NCBI GenBank assembly: GCA_044336205.1
Contig: CP172318.1
Span: 2,170,001 to 2,234,000, forward strand
From: Ruoffia sp044336205
Lineage (GTDB): Bacteria; Bacillota; Bacilli; Lactobacillales; Aerococcaceae
Direction: 5' to 3'
DNA length: 64,000 nt
In this document: positions 33,716-42,967 of the stretch, piece after piece
Position numbering within the stretch: the first letter of the stretch is position 1
How the letters are laid out: each line of letters starts with the position of its first letter
The notes under the pieces: generated by a model
The model's database searches: none
Told to the model about the DNA's origin: nothing
The model's input: the letters and a program-made list of their open reading frames with translations, nothing else
Program-made: the position numbers and the translations under genes

Positions 33716-33889
33716 CTAAATGCTAAATAGCCAGTCTAATAATGTTGAAAAAATTTGGTCTGCTAATCCAAAGTATAGTCCAAAAATAACAATGAAAGCG
33801 ATCGAAATCCATGTATAACGATTAACTTCTTTAACAGAAGGCCAGCTAACATTTTTCATTTCTTTACCGACTGATTTAATGTAGTTCAT
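33716..33889 (-). CDS. secE: Preprotein translocase subunit SecE
   Basis: A 57-residue protein. It has a short amphipathic N-terminus (MNYIKSVGKEMKNVSWPSVK, with the conserved VSWPS) and a single membrane segment (ISIAFIVIFGLYFGLA). Short single-span SecE is the Gram-positive form. It lies between rpmG and nusG, the standard position. Confidence 0.95.
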   Translation of the reverse strand: MNYIKSVGKEMKNVSWPSVKEVNRYTWISIAFIVIFGLYFGLADQIFSTLLDWLFSI

Positions 33890-33904
33890 ACCATCCCACC
33901 TTAT

Positions 33905-34057
33905 CTACTTAGTTTCTTTATGAATTGTATGTTTATTACAGTGTCGACAGAATTTTTTCAGTTCTAATCGAACAGATTGACCCGTTTGAGTGGGAGTCAT
34001 TTGGTAGTTACGTTGGCCACATTCTGTACAAGCTAAAGATGCCTTTCTTTGTGCCAT
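33905..34057 (-). CDS. rpmG: Ribosomal protein L33, zinc-binding form
   Basis: 50 residues with two CxxC pairs (CTEC near residue 10, CRHC near residue 38), so this is the zinc-dependent version. AGGGGTC lies before the ATG. First gene of rpmG-secE-nusG. Confidence 0.95.
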   Translation of the reverse strand: MAQRKASLACTECGQRNYQMTPTQTGQSVRLELKKFCRHCNKHTIHKETK

Positions 34058-34099
34058 GTAGACCCCTCCAATCTTATTTTCAACTTTATATCACCATAA

Positions 34100-34129
34100 A
34101 TCATAAAGAAACATACCCTGTCTTGTCAA
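34100..34129 (-). promoter_or_regulatory. Promoter of rpmG-secE-nusG
   Basis: Minus strand TTGACA (34124-34129) and TATGAT (34100-34105), spacer 18 bases. Confidence 0.7.
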
Positions 34130-34149
34130 GCTTCTTTTGATATTCTTTG

Positions 34150-34743
34150 TTATTTTATCCCTAATAGGCGTTTTAATTTGTCACGACTTCTTTCAAAGGC
34201 AGATTGTATTTGACTCTCTTTGACTCGTAATCTTCGAGCTAACTCTGCTCGTGATATCCCTGCTAGATTTGCCATAATAACTTCGAGTTCAAATTTAGAT
34301 AGTTTACTAATAAATTTAGTACTCACTTCCCTTAATTCGAACACTTGTGGCGTTGTCAATTGAGTTTGTATCTGTAAAACTTCGAGAAGATTAACTTCAT
34401 CCTGTGTCTTATCCGACTGATATTGAAGTGGAAGTTCCTGAATTCCGCCACCACGCTTTAAGGCTCTACCACTACGATGAATATTAGAGATATGGTTGTT
34501 GTATAAAGCGTTGTAATAGGAGGTGAAATATTTTATTTTTGTGCGATCAAACGTTTTGATTGCCTCATACATTATAATTTGCCCTTCTTGAAAGTAATCA
34601 TCAAAATCAAAATTAAACCAAGGAGCTCTTTTCAAATTTTTATTGAATAAGGGAATAAAACGTCTTACCAAATGCTCAAAAATATCTGCATCAAATTCAT
34701 TGTTTAACATTACCACTAATTCTTCAATCGATTTTTGTTCCAT
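34150..34743 (-). CDS. SigH-like alternative sigma factor
   Basis: A 197-residue sigma-70-family protein. Region 2 is visible as FDFDDYFQEGQIIMYEAIKT followed by FDRTKIKYFTSYYNALYNN (residues about 45-85). The C-terminal region 4 helix-turn-helix is ISRAELARRLRVKESQIQSA (residues about 163-182). The position directly before rpmG-secE-nusG and after rae1 and rlmB matches Bacillus sigH, but the sequence is divergent. In Lactobacillales such ComX/SigH-like factors switch on competence genes, which fits the prepilin peptidase in this window. The link is inference. Confidence 0.8.
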   Translation of the reverse strand: MEQKSIEELVVMLNNEFDADIFEHLVRRFIPLFNKNLKRAPWFNFDFDDYFQEGQIIMYEAIKTFDRTKIKYFTSYYNALYNNHISNIHRSGRALKRGGGIQELPLQYQSDKTQDEVNLLEVLQIQTQLTTPQVFELREVSTKFISKLSKFELEVIMANLAGISRAELARRLRVKESQIQSAFERSRDKLKRLLGIK

Positions 34744-34797
34744 TTGCTATCTGTTTCCTTTCACGTATGAGTTAGGATACTATAGCTTCTAGTTATA

Positions 34798-35331
34798 TTA
34801 ATGATCTTGGTTTTCAATCTTCTGACGTAATTTATCAAGTTGCTCTAAGTGATCAATATCCCAAGGGCTTCTCCGTCTGATTCTTGAGTCATAAAATGTA
34901 GAGACATCGCTTTTAATCTGTGCTTTGGCATAATTAATCTCCATTAATAATTCATTGGCAGATTGCCTGAGCGCACCTTGTTGGAATACCATCCATTGCT
35001 CTGCTGCATCACTCGTTGCTACAACGACACGAGTCAATGCATTGATGTACTCTTTAACCGTCCGTTCAATATAACTGTCCGCTGTTTCCCCTTCTTGTGT
35101 GAAGACAACAGTCAATTCATATTCTTCAAAAGTCGTGGTAACACCGGGAACGAATTGTGCATCAAAGACAACAATAATTTCTATATCTCGGTATTTACGA
35201 TAATTAGATAATTCAAATAATAATAAGTCTCTTGCTGCTTGAATTTCGTCACGTTTCTTTAAATGATCTAACTCTGGCCAAGCACCAATCATATTATAGC
35301 CATCTACAAAGAGGACCTCCCGCCTACGCAT
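34798..35331 (-). CDS. rae1: Ribosome-associated endoribonuclease Rae1 (YacP, NYN domain)
   Basis: A 177-residue NYN/PIN-like nuclease. The N-terminal Asp motif is LFVDGYNMIGAWPEL (residues about 6-20). Further acidic residues appear in VVFDAQ and ETADSYIE, followed by VVVATSDAAEQ, giving the four-Asp/Glu metal site. The Bacillus protein cleaves mRNA inside translating ribosomes at specific codons. It lies 11 bases after rlmB, as in Bacillus. Confidence 0.9.
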   Translation of the reverse strand: MRRREVLFVDGYNMIGAWPELDHLKKRDEIQAARDLLLFELSNYRKYRDIEIIVVFDAQFVPGVTTTFEEYELTVVFTQEGETADSYIERTVKEYINALTRVVVATSDAAEQWMVFQQGALRQSANELLMEINYAKAQIKSDVSTFYDSRIRRRSPWDIDHLEQLDKLRQKIENQDH

Positions 35332-35342
35332 CGTCTCACCTC

Positions 35343-36149
35343 TTAATCTCTTGGAATGCGATGTCTAGCTACCTCATAGGCTAGCACTGCAGTCGCTACA
35401 CTAGCATTTAAGCTTTGTACATGTCCCACCATTGGGATAGTGACTGTGCCATCTGCATTTTTTAATATATTTTGCGAAACACCTTGGCCCTCATTACCAA
35501 TCACTAAGGCGATTGGTCCCTGACTATTCCATTGACGCATATCTTCACCTTCCATAGCAGTAGCGAAGATCCAGATGCCGCGTTCTTTTAGTGTTTCAAT
35601 CGTTTGAGATAAGTTAGTAACACGTATGATAGGAACATGTTCAATCGCTCCTGTTGATGTCTTAGCAACAACCCCAGTAATTCCGACAGCTCGACGTTTA
35701 GGAATAATAATTCCATGCACACCGGTTGCATCGGCGGTTCGAATTATTGATCCTAAATTGTGAGGGTCTTCAATACCATCCAAAATTATGAAGAAAGGAT
35801 TTTCTTCTCTAGATTCAGCTAATGCAAATGCATCGTCTATGCTAGAGTATTCATAGGGAGGTACTGCTGCTACTACACCTTGGTGATTGGCATTTTGAGT
35901 CATTTCATCAAGTTTTGATTTTGGGACTTCTGTAAGAACAATGCCTTGTTGTTTCACTAAATCCACTATATCAGTAATTGCTGGTCCTGAAATTCCTTTT
36001 TGTAAAAATATTTTATTTACTTGGCTTTTAGACTCTAAAAGAGTCATTATAACGTGTTTTCCATACTTAAATTCGTTATCTTGCGATTTTCTTTCGTTTT
36101 CTTCCACTTTTTTGGGGTCCTTATTTTGATGTCTTCTTTTTTTAGTCAT
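35343..36149 (-). CDS. rlmB: 23S rRNA (guanosine-2'-O)-methyltransferase RlmB
   Basis: A 268-residue SPOUT methyltransferase. There is a basic N-terminal extension (residues 1-25), an L30-like substrate domain, then the TrmH motifs: motif 1 DGIEDPHNLGSIIRTADATG, motif 2 LVIGNEGQGVS and motif 3 IPMVGHVQSLNASVATAV. It modifies G2251 of 23S rRNA. Its ATG overlaps the mrnC stop by four bases (ATGA), so translation is coupled. Confidence 0.95.
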   Translation of the reverse strand: MTKKRRHQNKDPKKVEENERKSQDNEFKYGKHVIMTLLESKSQVNKIFLQKGISGPAITDIVDLVKQQGIVLTEVPKSKLDEMTQNANHQGVVAAVPPYEYSSIDDAFALAESREENPFFIILDGIEDPHNLGSIIRTADATGVHGIIIPKRRAVGITGVVAKTSTGAIEHVPIIRVTNLSQTIETLKERGIWIFATAMEGEDMRQWNSQGPIALVIGNEGQGVSQNILKNADGTVTIPMVGHVQSLNASVATAVLAYEVARHRIPRD

Positions 36150-36559
36150 AATGTTAACCCTCCTTGTCTTTCATCAATATATTGAATGGCTGCATTCAGC
36201 AATTCATTTAAACGTTCCTCATTCCGAGTCATATGTAACCAACCAATTAATGATTCAAATCCTGTTGCTTGGCGGTAATCACCAATCGATGCATTTTTGG
36301 CTTTTGTATTGGCTTTATTATTTCTTCCACGCTTATACATGGTAATCTCTTGCTCACTTAGGAAGTCATCGTCAGTTAACCAATGTTTCATAATTTCAGC
36401 TTGACCTTTTGCTTCTACATATTTAACTGCCGCCTTATGGAGTTTATTAGGACTTGTCTCACCTTGACTTATTACATGGTCACGCACGAACACCTCATAG
36501 ACAGCATCCCCAATGTAAGCTAGAGCCGCACCATTTAATAAATTGGCTTTTTCATTCAT
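36146..36559 (-). CDS. mrnC: Mini-ribonuclease III
   Basis: 137 residues from ATG 36559, which lies 4 bases after the cysS stop with AGAGAG in front. A longer frame begins inside cysS and is unlikely. The RNase III signature here is LAYIGDAVYEVFVRDHV (residues about 9-25). No double-stranded-RNA-binding domain is present, as expected. The enzyme trims 23S rRNA precursors. The operon cysS-mrnC-rlmB-rae1 is the common Firmicutes order. Confidence 0.95.
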   Translation of the reverse strand: MNEKANLLNGAALAYIGDAVYEVFVRDHVISQGETSPNKLHKAAVKYVEAKGQAEIMKHWLTDDDFLSEQEITMYKRGRNNKANTKAKNASIGDYRQATGFESLIGWLHMTRNEERLNELLNAAIQYIDERQGGLTL

Positions 36560-36563
36560 AATT

Positions 36564-37985
36564 TTATCTCTCTCGTTTCCATTGTGTTCCGTGAGGCGTA
36601 TCATTTAAAAGAATGCCTTGATCTTTTAATTGGTCACGAATCTCATCGGCGCGTTGGAATTGACGATCAGAACGTGCTTGATTACGCTCATCAATTAAAG
36701 CCTGAATTGTCTCATCTAATAACTCTGATTGTGTAAGCTGTAGACCAAATATAGACAATAATTCAGTGAGTTTGTTATTCATTAGTGTTAAGACTTCTTT
36801 ATCAACTGTCTCTTCCTCGAGATATAGATTGATTACTTTCACCATTTCAAAGATGGCAGTCATCCCGTTAGCAGCGTTGAAGTCATCGTCCATAACTTTA
36901 ATAAAGTCTGCTTCAATGGCTTGTAATTTATCTTCCCAGGCTGAATGGTTCAATTCCGAAGGTGACTCAGTCTGTTCCATACGGTAATTCAAACGACGAA
37001 GAACTTCTCTGAGACGAGCCACATTATTCGTCGCATCTTCTATAGCTCCTTGATCATACTTTAAAGGACGACGATAGTGAACAGTGGATAATAAGTAACG
37101 AATGACCATCGGATCTACTTCTTCAAGCAAATCTCTTAATAAGACAAAGTTACCTAAAGACTTACTCATCTTCTCTTCATCTTGACCAAAGGTTACAAAG
37201 CCGTTATGCATCCAATAATTAGAGAAAGTCTTGTCATAATGGCTTTCTGATTGGGCAATTTCATTCTCGTGGTGGGGAAACTCTAAGTCTTGCCCACCAG
37301 CATGAATATCTAAAGTCTCACCTAAGTACTTGGTAGACATAACTGAACATTCAATATGCCAACCTGGACGTCCTTGTCCCCAAGGTGACTCCCAACTAAT
37401 CTCATCTTCTTTAGCTTTCTTCCATAAAGCAAAATCAATCGGGTTTTCCTTTTTATTAAACTCATCTTGTGATACACGCTCACTAGCTCCAAATCTTAAT
37501 TCGTCTATTGTTTTATTTGATAACTCTCCGTATTTTTCAAAGGACTCTGTTCTAAAATAAACATCTCCGCCAGCTTCATATGCATGACCTTTATTTATTA
37601 ATTGCTGGTTAAAGTCAATAATCTCTTGGATATTATCCATGACACGAGGATAGGCTGTTGCTGGTTTAATATTTAAAGCCCCTGTATCTTTTTTGAAGGC
37701 TTGAATATATTTATCAGCCACTTCTTTAGGAGTGATACCTTCTTCCTTTGCGGCTTTAATGATTTTATCATCGACATCCGTAAAGTTAGTCACATAATTG
37801 ACTTGATAGCCTCGGTATTCTAAGTATCTACGCACGGTATCAAAAGCAACACTGCTCCGTGCATTCCCAATATGAATATAATTATAGACAGTTGGTCCAC
37901 ATAAGTAGAAGTTTACCACTCCTTCCTCCAATGGTTTAAATAGTTCTTTTTGTCTCGTTAGCGTATTATATAAGTAAATACTCAT
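36564..37985 (-). CDS. cysS: Cysteinyl-tRNA synthetase
   Basis: A 473-residue class I synthetase. The first zinc ligand is in YLCGPTVYNY and the HIGH-type motif is YIHIGNAR. The zinc-site GWHIECSVMS is present, and the KMSKS-type motif is KMSKSLGNF near residue 270. Normal length. No T-box leader is visible upstream. It lies downstream of gltX with a terminator hairpin between. Confidence 0.97.
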   Translation of the reverse strand: MSIYLYNTLTRQKELFKPLEEGVVNFYLCGPTVYNYIHIGNARSSVAFDTVRRYLEYRGYQVNYVTNFTDVDDKIIKAAKEEGITPKEVADKYIQAFKKDTGALNIKPATAYPRVMDNIQEIIDFNQQLINKGHAYEAGGDVYFRTESFEKYGELSNKTIDELRFGASERVSQDEFNKKENPIDFALWKKAKEDEISWESPWGQGRPGWHIECSVMSTKYLGETLDIHAGGQDLEFPHHENEIAQSESHYDKTFSNYWMHNGFVTFGQDEEKMSKSLGNFVLLRDLLEEVDPMVIRYLLSTVHYRRPLKYDQGAIEDATNNVARLREVLRRLNYRMEQTESPSELNHSAWEDKLQAIEADFIKVMDDDFNAANGMTAIFEMVKVINLYLEEETVDKEVLTLMNNKLTELLSIFGLQLTQSELLDETIQALIDERNQARSDRQFQRADEIRDQLKDQGILLNDTPHGTQWKRER

Positions 37986-38081
37986 GCGTATCGGCTCCTT
38001 TGTTTAATGTATTCATATCTTATCATATATCAAGGTTTTTACCTATCTTAGGAATGTGCGGTTCTTAGCTCTTTTCTATAT

Positions 38082-38127
38082 AAAAATCTCTGAAACAAAT
38101 CTAAGTTTGATTGTTTCAGAGATTTTT
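38082..38127 (-). terminator. Terminator between gltX and cysS
   Basis: The stem AAATCTCTGAAACAA/TTGTTTCAGAGATTT with a 12-base loop is followed by TTATATAG on the minus strand. Confidence 0.85.
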
Positions 38128-38140
38128 AGTCATTTTTATA

Positions 38141-39619
38141 TTAATTCATTTGATTTTTAACTTGTTGAATGTGGTCAAGAGATTTTTCTTTTCCTAATAC
38201 TTCAATTACATTTGGTAGATCTGGTCCATGCATTTGCCCACTTACTGCAATACGGATCGGCATGAATAATTTACGACCTTTAATACCAGTTTCTTTTTGA
38301 ATTTCTTTAATTAAAGGTTTGATATTATCTGCTGTGAAGTCCGCTTCGGAAAGACCTTGTAGTTTCTGTTCCATTGCATCAATAACAATCGGAGCTGTCT
38401 CCGCGCTAATTTCTTCTTTGGAAGCTTCATCAATTTGTAAGTCTTCGTTGAAAAATAACTCAGATAATTCAATAATCTCAGCACCATAAGACATTTCATC
38501 ATGATATAAGCTCACTAACTTACGTGCCCACTCGACTTCTTTGCGATCGGGTTCACCATTTACTAAGCCAGCTTCTTGTAAGTGTGGTAATGATAAGTCA
38601 ACAATCTCATCTAGTGTCGCTTGCTTAACGTAAGTATTGTTAATCCACTCTAATTTCTTAGTATCAAAAGCAGCAGGCGATGTAGATAAGCGATCGACGT
38701 CAAAAATCTCAATAAACTCTTCTTTAGAGAAAATCTCATCCTCACCTTTAGGTGACCAACCTAATAAGGCAATAAAGTTAAACATCGCTTCAGGCAAGTA
38801 CCCTAAACGGCGATATTGTTCGATGAATTGGAGGATACCTCCATCACGTTTACTTAATTTCTTATTCGTTTCACTATTAACAATTAATGTCATATGTCCA
38901 AATTCAGGATAATCCCACCCAAACGCATCATAGATCATCATTTGTTTAGGTGTATTAGCAATATGGTCATCCCCACGTAATACGTGCGAAATCTTCATAA
39001 AGTGGTCATCTACCGCTACAGCAAAGTTATATGTTGGCATACCGTCTTTCTTTTGAATAACCCAGTCACCTGAAATGTTCTTAGATTCAAAAGTTACCGT
39101 TCCTTTAACCATATCCTCAAATTCATAGACAGTATCAGCAGGAACACGGAAACGAATTGAAGGAATACGTCCTTCAGCTTCAAAGTTAGCTTGTTCCTCT
39201 GGACTTAAGTTCGCATGCTTCCCACTATAGTGAGGCATTTCTCCACGAGCACGTTGTTCTTCACGCTCTGCTTCCAACTCTTCTTCTGTCATATAACACT
39301 TGTAAGCTTTGTTTTCTTTAATTAATTGATCAATTAAAGGTTGGTAAATATCTAAACGTTCTGATTGACGATAAGGACCATACTCACCAGGGTTTAGAGC
39401 AGATTCATCCCAATCAATTCCTAACCAACTTAAGTTATCTAACTGACTAGCTTCTCCGTAATCAAGATTACGTCGTGTGTCAGTATCTTCCGTACGGATA
39501 ATAAACTCTCCACCATTATGGCGAGCAAATAAATAATTGAATAATGCCGTACGAGCATTTCCAATATGTAATTCTCCTGTTGGGCTTGGTGCATATCTTA
39601 CACGAATATTAGAACTCAT
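38141..39619 (-). CDS. gltX: Glutamyl-tRNA synthetase
   Basis: A 492-residue class I synthetase. The HIGH-type motif is ELHIGNAR (residues about 16-23) and the KMSKS-type motif is KLSKRDGG near residue 255. In Gram-positives GltX usually charges both tRNA-Glu and tRNA-Gln, the latter then being amidated. Neighbours yacL-radA upstream are as in Bacillus. Confidence 0.97.
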   Translation of the reverse strand: MSSNIRVRYAPSPTGELHIGNARTALFNYLFARHNGGEFIIRTEDTDTRRNLDYGEASQLDNLSWLGIDWDESALNPGEYGPYRQSERLDIYQPLIDQLIKENKAYKCYMTEEELEAEREEQRARGEMPHYSGKHANLSPEEQANFEAEGRIPSIRFRVPADTVYEFEDMVKGTVTFESKNISGDWVIQKKDGMPTYNFAVAVDDHFMKISHVLRGDDHIANTPKQMMIYDAFGWDYPEFGHMTLIVNSETNKKLSKRDGGILQFIEQYRRLGYLPEAMFNFIALLGWSPKGEDEIFSKEEFIEIFDVDRLSTSPAAFDTKKLEWINNTYVKQATLDEIVDLSLPHLQEAGLVNGEPDRKEVEWARKLVSLYHDEMSYGAEIIELSELFFNEDLQIDEASKEEISAETAPIVIDAMEQKLQGLSEADFTADNIKPLIKEIQKETGIKGRKLFMPIRIAVSGQMHGPDLPNVIEVLGKEKSLDHIQQVKNQMN

Positions 39620-39651
39620 TCTATTCGATCTCCTTTAATCATTAAATTCTA

Positions 39652-40767
39652 TTAACCTTCAATTCTTCCATTTGAATGGGTCGGCTTAGCAAAAATCATG
39701 CGCCCTGCAGCTGTTTGAATTGTACTTGTAACAACAACATGAATACGTTCATTCATATAGTATTGACCTTCTTCCACAACAATCATTGTACCATCTTCTA
39801 GATAAGCGACACCTTGCTTGCGTTCGGTACCTGCTTTAATAACTAGCACATCAAGTTCCTCACCTGGAATCAATACTGGCTTAACCGCATTAGCTAGTTC
39901 ATTAATATTGAAAACAGGAATTGCTTGAAACTCCGCAACCTTATTCAAGTTGAAATCATTCGTTACAATCGCTGCATCAATAAGTTTCGCTAGCCGAACT
40001 AATTTACTATCTACCTCATCAATATCTTCAAAGTCACCTTCGTAATATTCAATCGGTACAACGCTATTTTTCTGCAATTCATTCAATATGTCAAGACCAC
40101 GACGACCTTTTGCGCGTTTCAGAGAATCTGCAGAATCCGCAATATATTGTAATTCTTGCAAGACAAAGTTTGGAATCACAAGTGTTCCCTCTAAGAAACC
40201 TGTCAACACAATATCAGCTATACGACCATCAATTATAACACTTGTATCTAATAATTTAAACTTTCTAAATGCTTCATTTGCTTTACGGTCCAAAACACCT
40301 GAACCTTCAATCGCATCATCTTCTAAAGATCGACGTCCAAACTGACTTAAGAAATTACGCCATTCATCTCTTCGGCTTATAGCAGTATTATAACCTACTA
40401 AAGCTAAAGTTACAGATAATACAATTGGTAGCGTTTGTGAGACAAAAGGAATATCCAATGATGCAAACGGTAAAGCAACGAGATAACCTAAGATTAAACC
40501 AATCAGAATCCCAATCAAACCTAAGATTAAATTGGCGATGGACAGTTGATTAATAGTTTCCATGAGTCGTTTTATTGCCCTCTCTAAAAGCGGAGCAATC
40601 AATGTTCCTAGAAAAATAAATATTAAACCAAAAATAATTGCATTAATATAAGGATTAGTTAAATAATTGCTTCGAATATTCAAATTAGACCACAGATGTG
40701 GCCCAAACGACACGCCAAAACTTAGACCGATAATAATCGATAAAAATATAGTAATACGTTTATACAT
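39652..40767 (-). CDS. Membrane PIN/TRAM-domain protein, YacL-like
   Basis: A 371-residue protein. The N-terminal 135 residues hold four membrane segments. The PIN nuclease domain follows, with KLLDTSVIIDGRIADI near residue 175 and further Asp residues in DAAIVTNDFNLNKVAE. The C-terminal TRAM domain (GVAYLEDGTMIVVEEGQYYM) probably binds RNA. The Bacillus homologue YacL lies in the same place next to radA. Cellular role not well established. Confidence 0.88.
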   Translation of the reverse strand: MYKRITIFLSIIIGLSFGVSFGPHLWSNLNIRSNYLTNPYINAIIFGLIFIFLGTLIAPLLERAIKRLMETINQLSIANLILGLIGILIGLILGYLVALPFASLDIPFVSQTLPIVLSVTLALVGYNTAISRRDEWRNFLSQFGRRSLEDDAIEGSGVLDRKANEAFRKFKLLDTSVIIDGRIADIVLTGFLEGTLVIPNFVLQELQYIADSADSLKRAKGRRGLDILNELQKNSVVPIEYYEGDFEDIDEVDSKLVRLAKLIDAAIVTNDFNLNKVAEFQAIPVFNINELANAVKPVLIPGEELDVLVIKAGTERKQGVAYLEDGTMIVVEEGQYYMNERIHVVVTSTIQTAAGRMIFAKPTHSNGRIEG

Positions 40768-40788
40768 CTTGTCACCTCCTCGATTTTA

Positions 40789-42171
40789 TTAACGTGGAAA
40801 TACTTTATTAATAGCATCTTTAATCGTCTTAACAGGAATTATTTCAATATCAGTGATATCTTTTAAATCTTGATAATTATTTTGTGGGATAAAGATACGT
40901 CTGAAACCAAGTTTTGAAGTTTCTTTAATACGTTCTTTAATCTGACTCACACGGCGAATCTCACCCGTTAATCCAATTTCTCCAACGAAACAATCATCTA
41001 CTTGTGTTGGTTTATTCCAATAACTAGATGCAATACTCATTGCGATGGCTAAGTCGATTGCTGGCTCATCTAACTTAATGCCACCAGTAATCTTAAAGAA
41101 AGCATCTTGATTTTGCACAAGCAGCCCACAATGTTTCTCCATAACGGCTAACAATAATGATATACGTTGATAATCAATCCCACTCGCTGTTCGTTTAGCG
41201 TTCCCATAAACGGTCGGTGTCATTAATGATTGAACTTCAGCTAATATCGTTCGAGTACCTTCTAATGCTGCCACAATGGTCGAACCTGTTGCCCCTGGTA
41301 TACGTTCTTCAAGGAATAACTGCGAGGGATTACCAACTTCTTTAAGACCCACGTCTAACATCTCAAACACACCTAATTCGTTCGTCGATCCGAATCGATT
41401 CTTAACAGCACGAAGCACTCTGAAACGGTTATGTTTCTCACCTTCAAAGTATAGAACTGTATCCACCATATGTTCTAACATTCGAGGTCCTGCAATATTT
41501 CCTTCCTTAGTCACATGACCCACAATGAATATGGCAATTTGATTGTTTTTAGCAATGCGCATTAAGATAGCTGTGGCTTCTCTCACTTGAGTGACTGAAC
41601 CAGCCACTCCTTGATGGTCTGGAACAGCCATCGTTTGAATTGAGTCGATGACAACCATATCTGGTTCTAAACGCTCAATTTCTCTCGCAATTAAAGCTAA
41701 ATTCGTATCAGCTAACAAGTAGAAATTATCGTTTTGTAATTCAAGACGTTCTGCTCGCATTTTAATTTGCGATAAACTTTCTTCTCCTGATACATATAAT
41801 ATTTTCTTCTTTTGAGCTAATTGCATTGCAATCTGAAGTAACAAGGTTGACTTACCAATTCCAGGGTCTCCACCAATTAATACGAGTGAACCTTCAACCA
41901 CTCCACCACCTAAGACGCGGTCGAATTCTTGAAAATCTGTATTCATACGGTTTTCTTCTGAATATTCAATTTGATTAAGTTTCATCGCCTGACCGTCATG
42001 TTGCTGTCTTGATGTCTGAACATTAATTACGTTTTTGCCTTGAGCTTCGATGATATCCGCTGGTTTCTCTTCCATTTGATTCCAAGCACCACACGACGGA
42101 CACTTCCCTAGCCACTTAGGTGACTCATAGCCACAAGCTAAGCATTCATACATTACTTTCTTTTTAGCCAA
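40789..42171 (-). CDS. radA: DNA repair protein RadA (Sms)
   Basis: A 460-residue RecA-like helicase that drives branch migration in recombination and transformation. The N-terminal zinc finger is CLACGYESPKWLGKCPSCG. Walker A is GGDPGIGKSTLL, the RadA-specific KNRFGS motif is present (VKNRFGSTNELG), and the C-terminal part is Lon-like. The start is TTG (42171) after AAGGGG. Normal length. Confidence 0.96.
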   Translation of the reverse strand: MAKKKVMYECLACGYESPKWLGKCPSCGAWNQMEEKPADIIEAQGKNVINVQTSRQQHDGQAMKLNQIEYSEENRMNTDFQEFDRVLGGGVVEGSLVLIGGDPGIGKSTLLLQIAMQLAQKKKILYVSGEESLSQIKMRAERLELQNDNFYLLADTNLALIAREIERLEPDMVVIDSIQTMAVPDHQGVAGSVTQVREATAILMRIAKNNQIAIFIVGHVTKEGNIAGPRMLEHMVDTVLYFEGEKHNRFRVLRAVKNRFGSTNELGVFEMLDVGLKEVGNPSQLFLEERIPGATGSTIVAALEGTRTILAEVQSLMTPTVYGNAKRTASGIDYQRISLLLAVMEKHCGLLVQNQDAFFKITGGIKLDEPAIDLAIAMSIASSYWNKPTQVDDCFVGEIGLTGEIRRVSQIKERIKETSKLGFRRIFIPQNNYQDLKDITDIEIIPVKTIKDAINKVFPR

Positions 42172-42195
42172 CTAGGAACCCCTTCCCTATAAATC

Positions 42196-42756
42196 TTAAT
42201 CTACATCCGATGAACCAAATCCACCCGTACGTTCACTTAAACCGCCTGTATCACCATCAACCGTTAGAAACTTCGCAAAGATTCCTTGAGCAATGCGGTC
42301 GCCTTTTTCAATGGTGAAATCTGAAAGACCATAATTAATCAGTTGAACATAGATATGTCCTTCATTATCACTATTATTATAATAATCTTGATCAATAATT
42401 CCGATACTATTCGGAAGGCTTAAGAAGCGTTTTAATGGATTGCTTGAGCGATTAATCACCTGTAAGTACTCATCTTCTTGCATATATGCCTTAATCCCTG
42501 TCGGTACTAAGGTTGATTTAAAGATAGATACTTCTTCTGTCACCTCCGGTGAGTTCGCTATAGAAATATTAAATATTTGACGGAATCTTAAAACAAAATA
42601 ACCGAGTAATTGCTTCACCATACTTGGAATAACAATCGTCTCAGCTGCTTCAATATCATAACCAGCCGCAGTTCTAGTAGAGCGCTGTGGAAGGTTAATA
42701 TTCAATTCCTTATACTCCTCAATTACTTCAAAGCCACGTAACTTATTATTTGTCAT
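42196..42756 (-). CDS. dut: dUTP diphosphatase
   Basis: 186 residues from ATG 42756, chosen because GAGG lies at the right distance; an in-frame ATG at 42780 lacks this. The trimeric dUTPase motifs are visible: AAGYDIEAAE (motif 1), NRSSNPLKRF (2), GIIDQDYYNN (3), GDRIAQGIFAK (4) and ERTGGFGSSD (5). The spacing between motifs 1 and 2 is long, as in the Firmicutes form located by radA. It hydrolyses dUTP to dUMP. Confidence 0.93.
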   Translation of the reverse strand: MTNNKLRGFEVIEEYKELNINLPQRSTRTAAGYDIEAAETIVIPSMVKQLLGYFVLRFRQIFNISIANSPEVTEEVSIFKSTLVPTGIKAYMQEDEYLQVINRSSNPLKRFLSLPNSIGIIDQDYYNNSDNEGHIYVQLINYGLSDFTIEKGDRIAQGIFAKFLTVDGDTGGLSERTGGFGSSDVD

Positions 42757-42871
42757 TTCAATCCTCATTCTTTCATTCATTGTTAGCTTCTATTCTATCA
42801 AATTTTTCTCATATATTGGAGATTATCTCTGTGTTTTTGTGTGATTATTCTATGAATCTATAATTCAATAT

Positions 42872-42959
42872 AAAAAAAGTTTTTTCCTAAGAGATTATTG
42901 AATATTACTCACTCGTAGAAGTTAATCATTATACTCCACTATCTCTTAAGAAAAAACTT
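42872..42959 (-). terminator. Terminator of the amylase gene
   Basis: A 19-base inverted repeat with one mismatch (42877-42895 with 42941-42959), followed on the minus strand by seven T. The 45-base loop is long. Confidence 0.75.
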
Positions 42960-42967
42960 ATCAATAC

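Noticed and set aside
34150..34743. ECF sigma factor
   Set aside because: Position before rpmG-secE-nusG and the region 2/4 layout fit SigH better; no anti-sigma gene next to it.
36605..39700. Possible T-box leaders for cysS or gltX
   Set aside because: No TGGNACCGCG-type motif or specifier stem is visible upstream of either gene.
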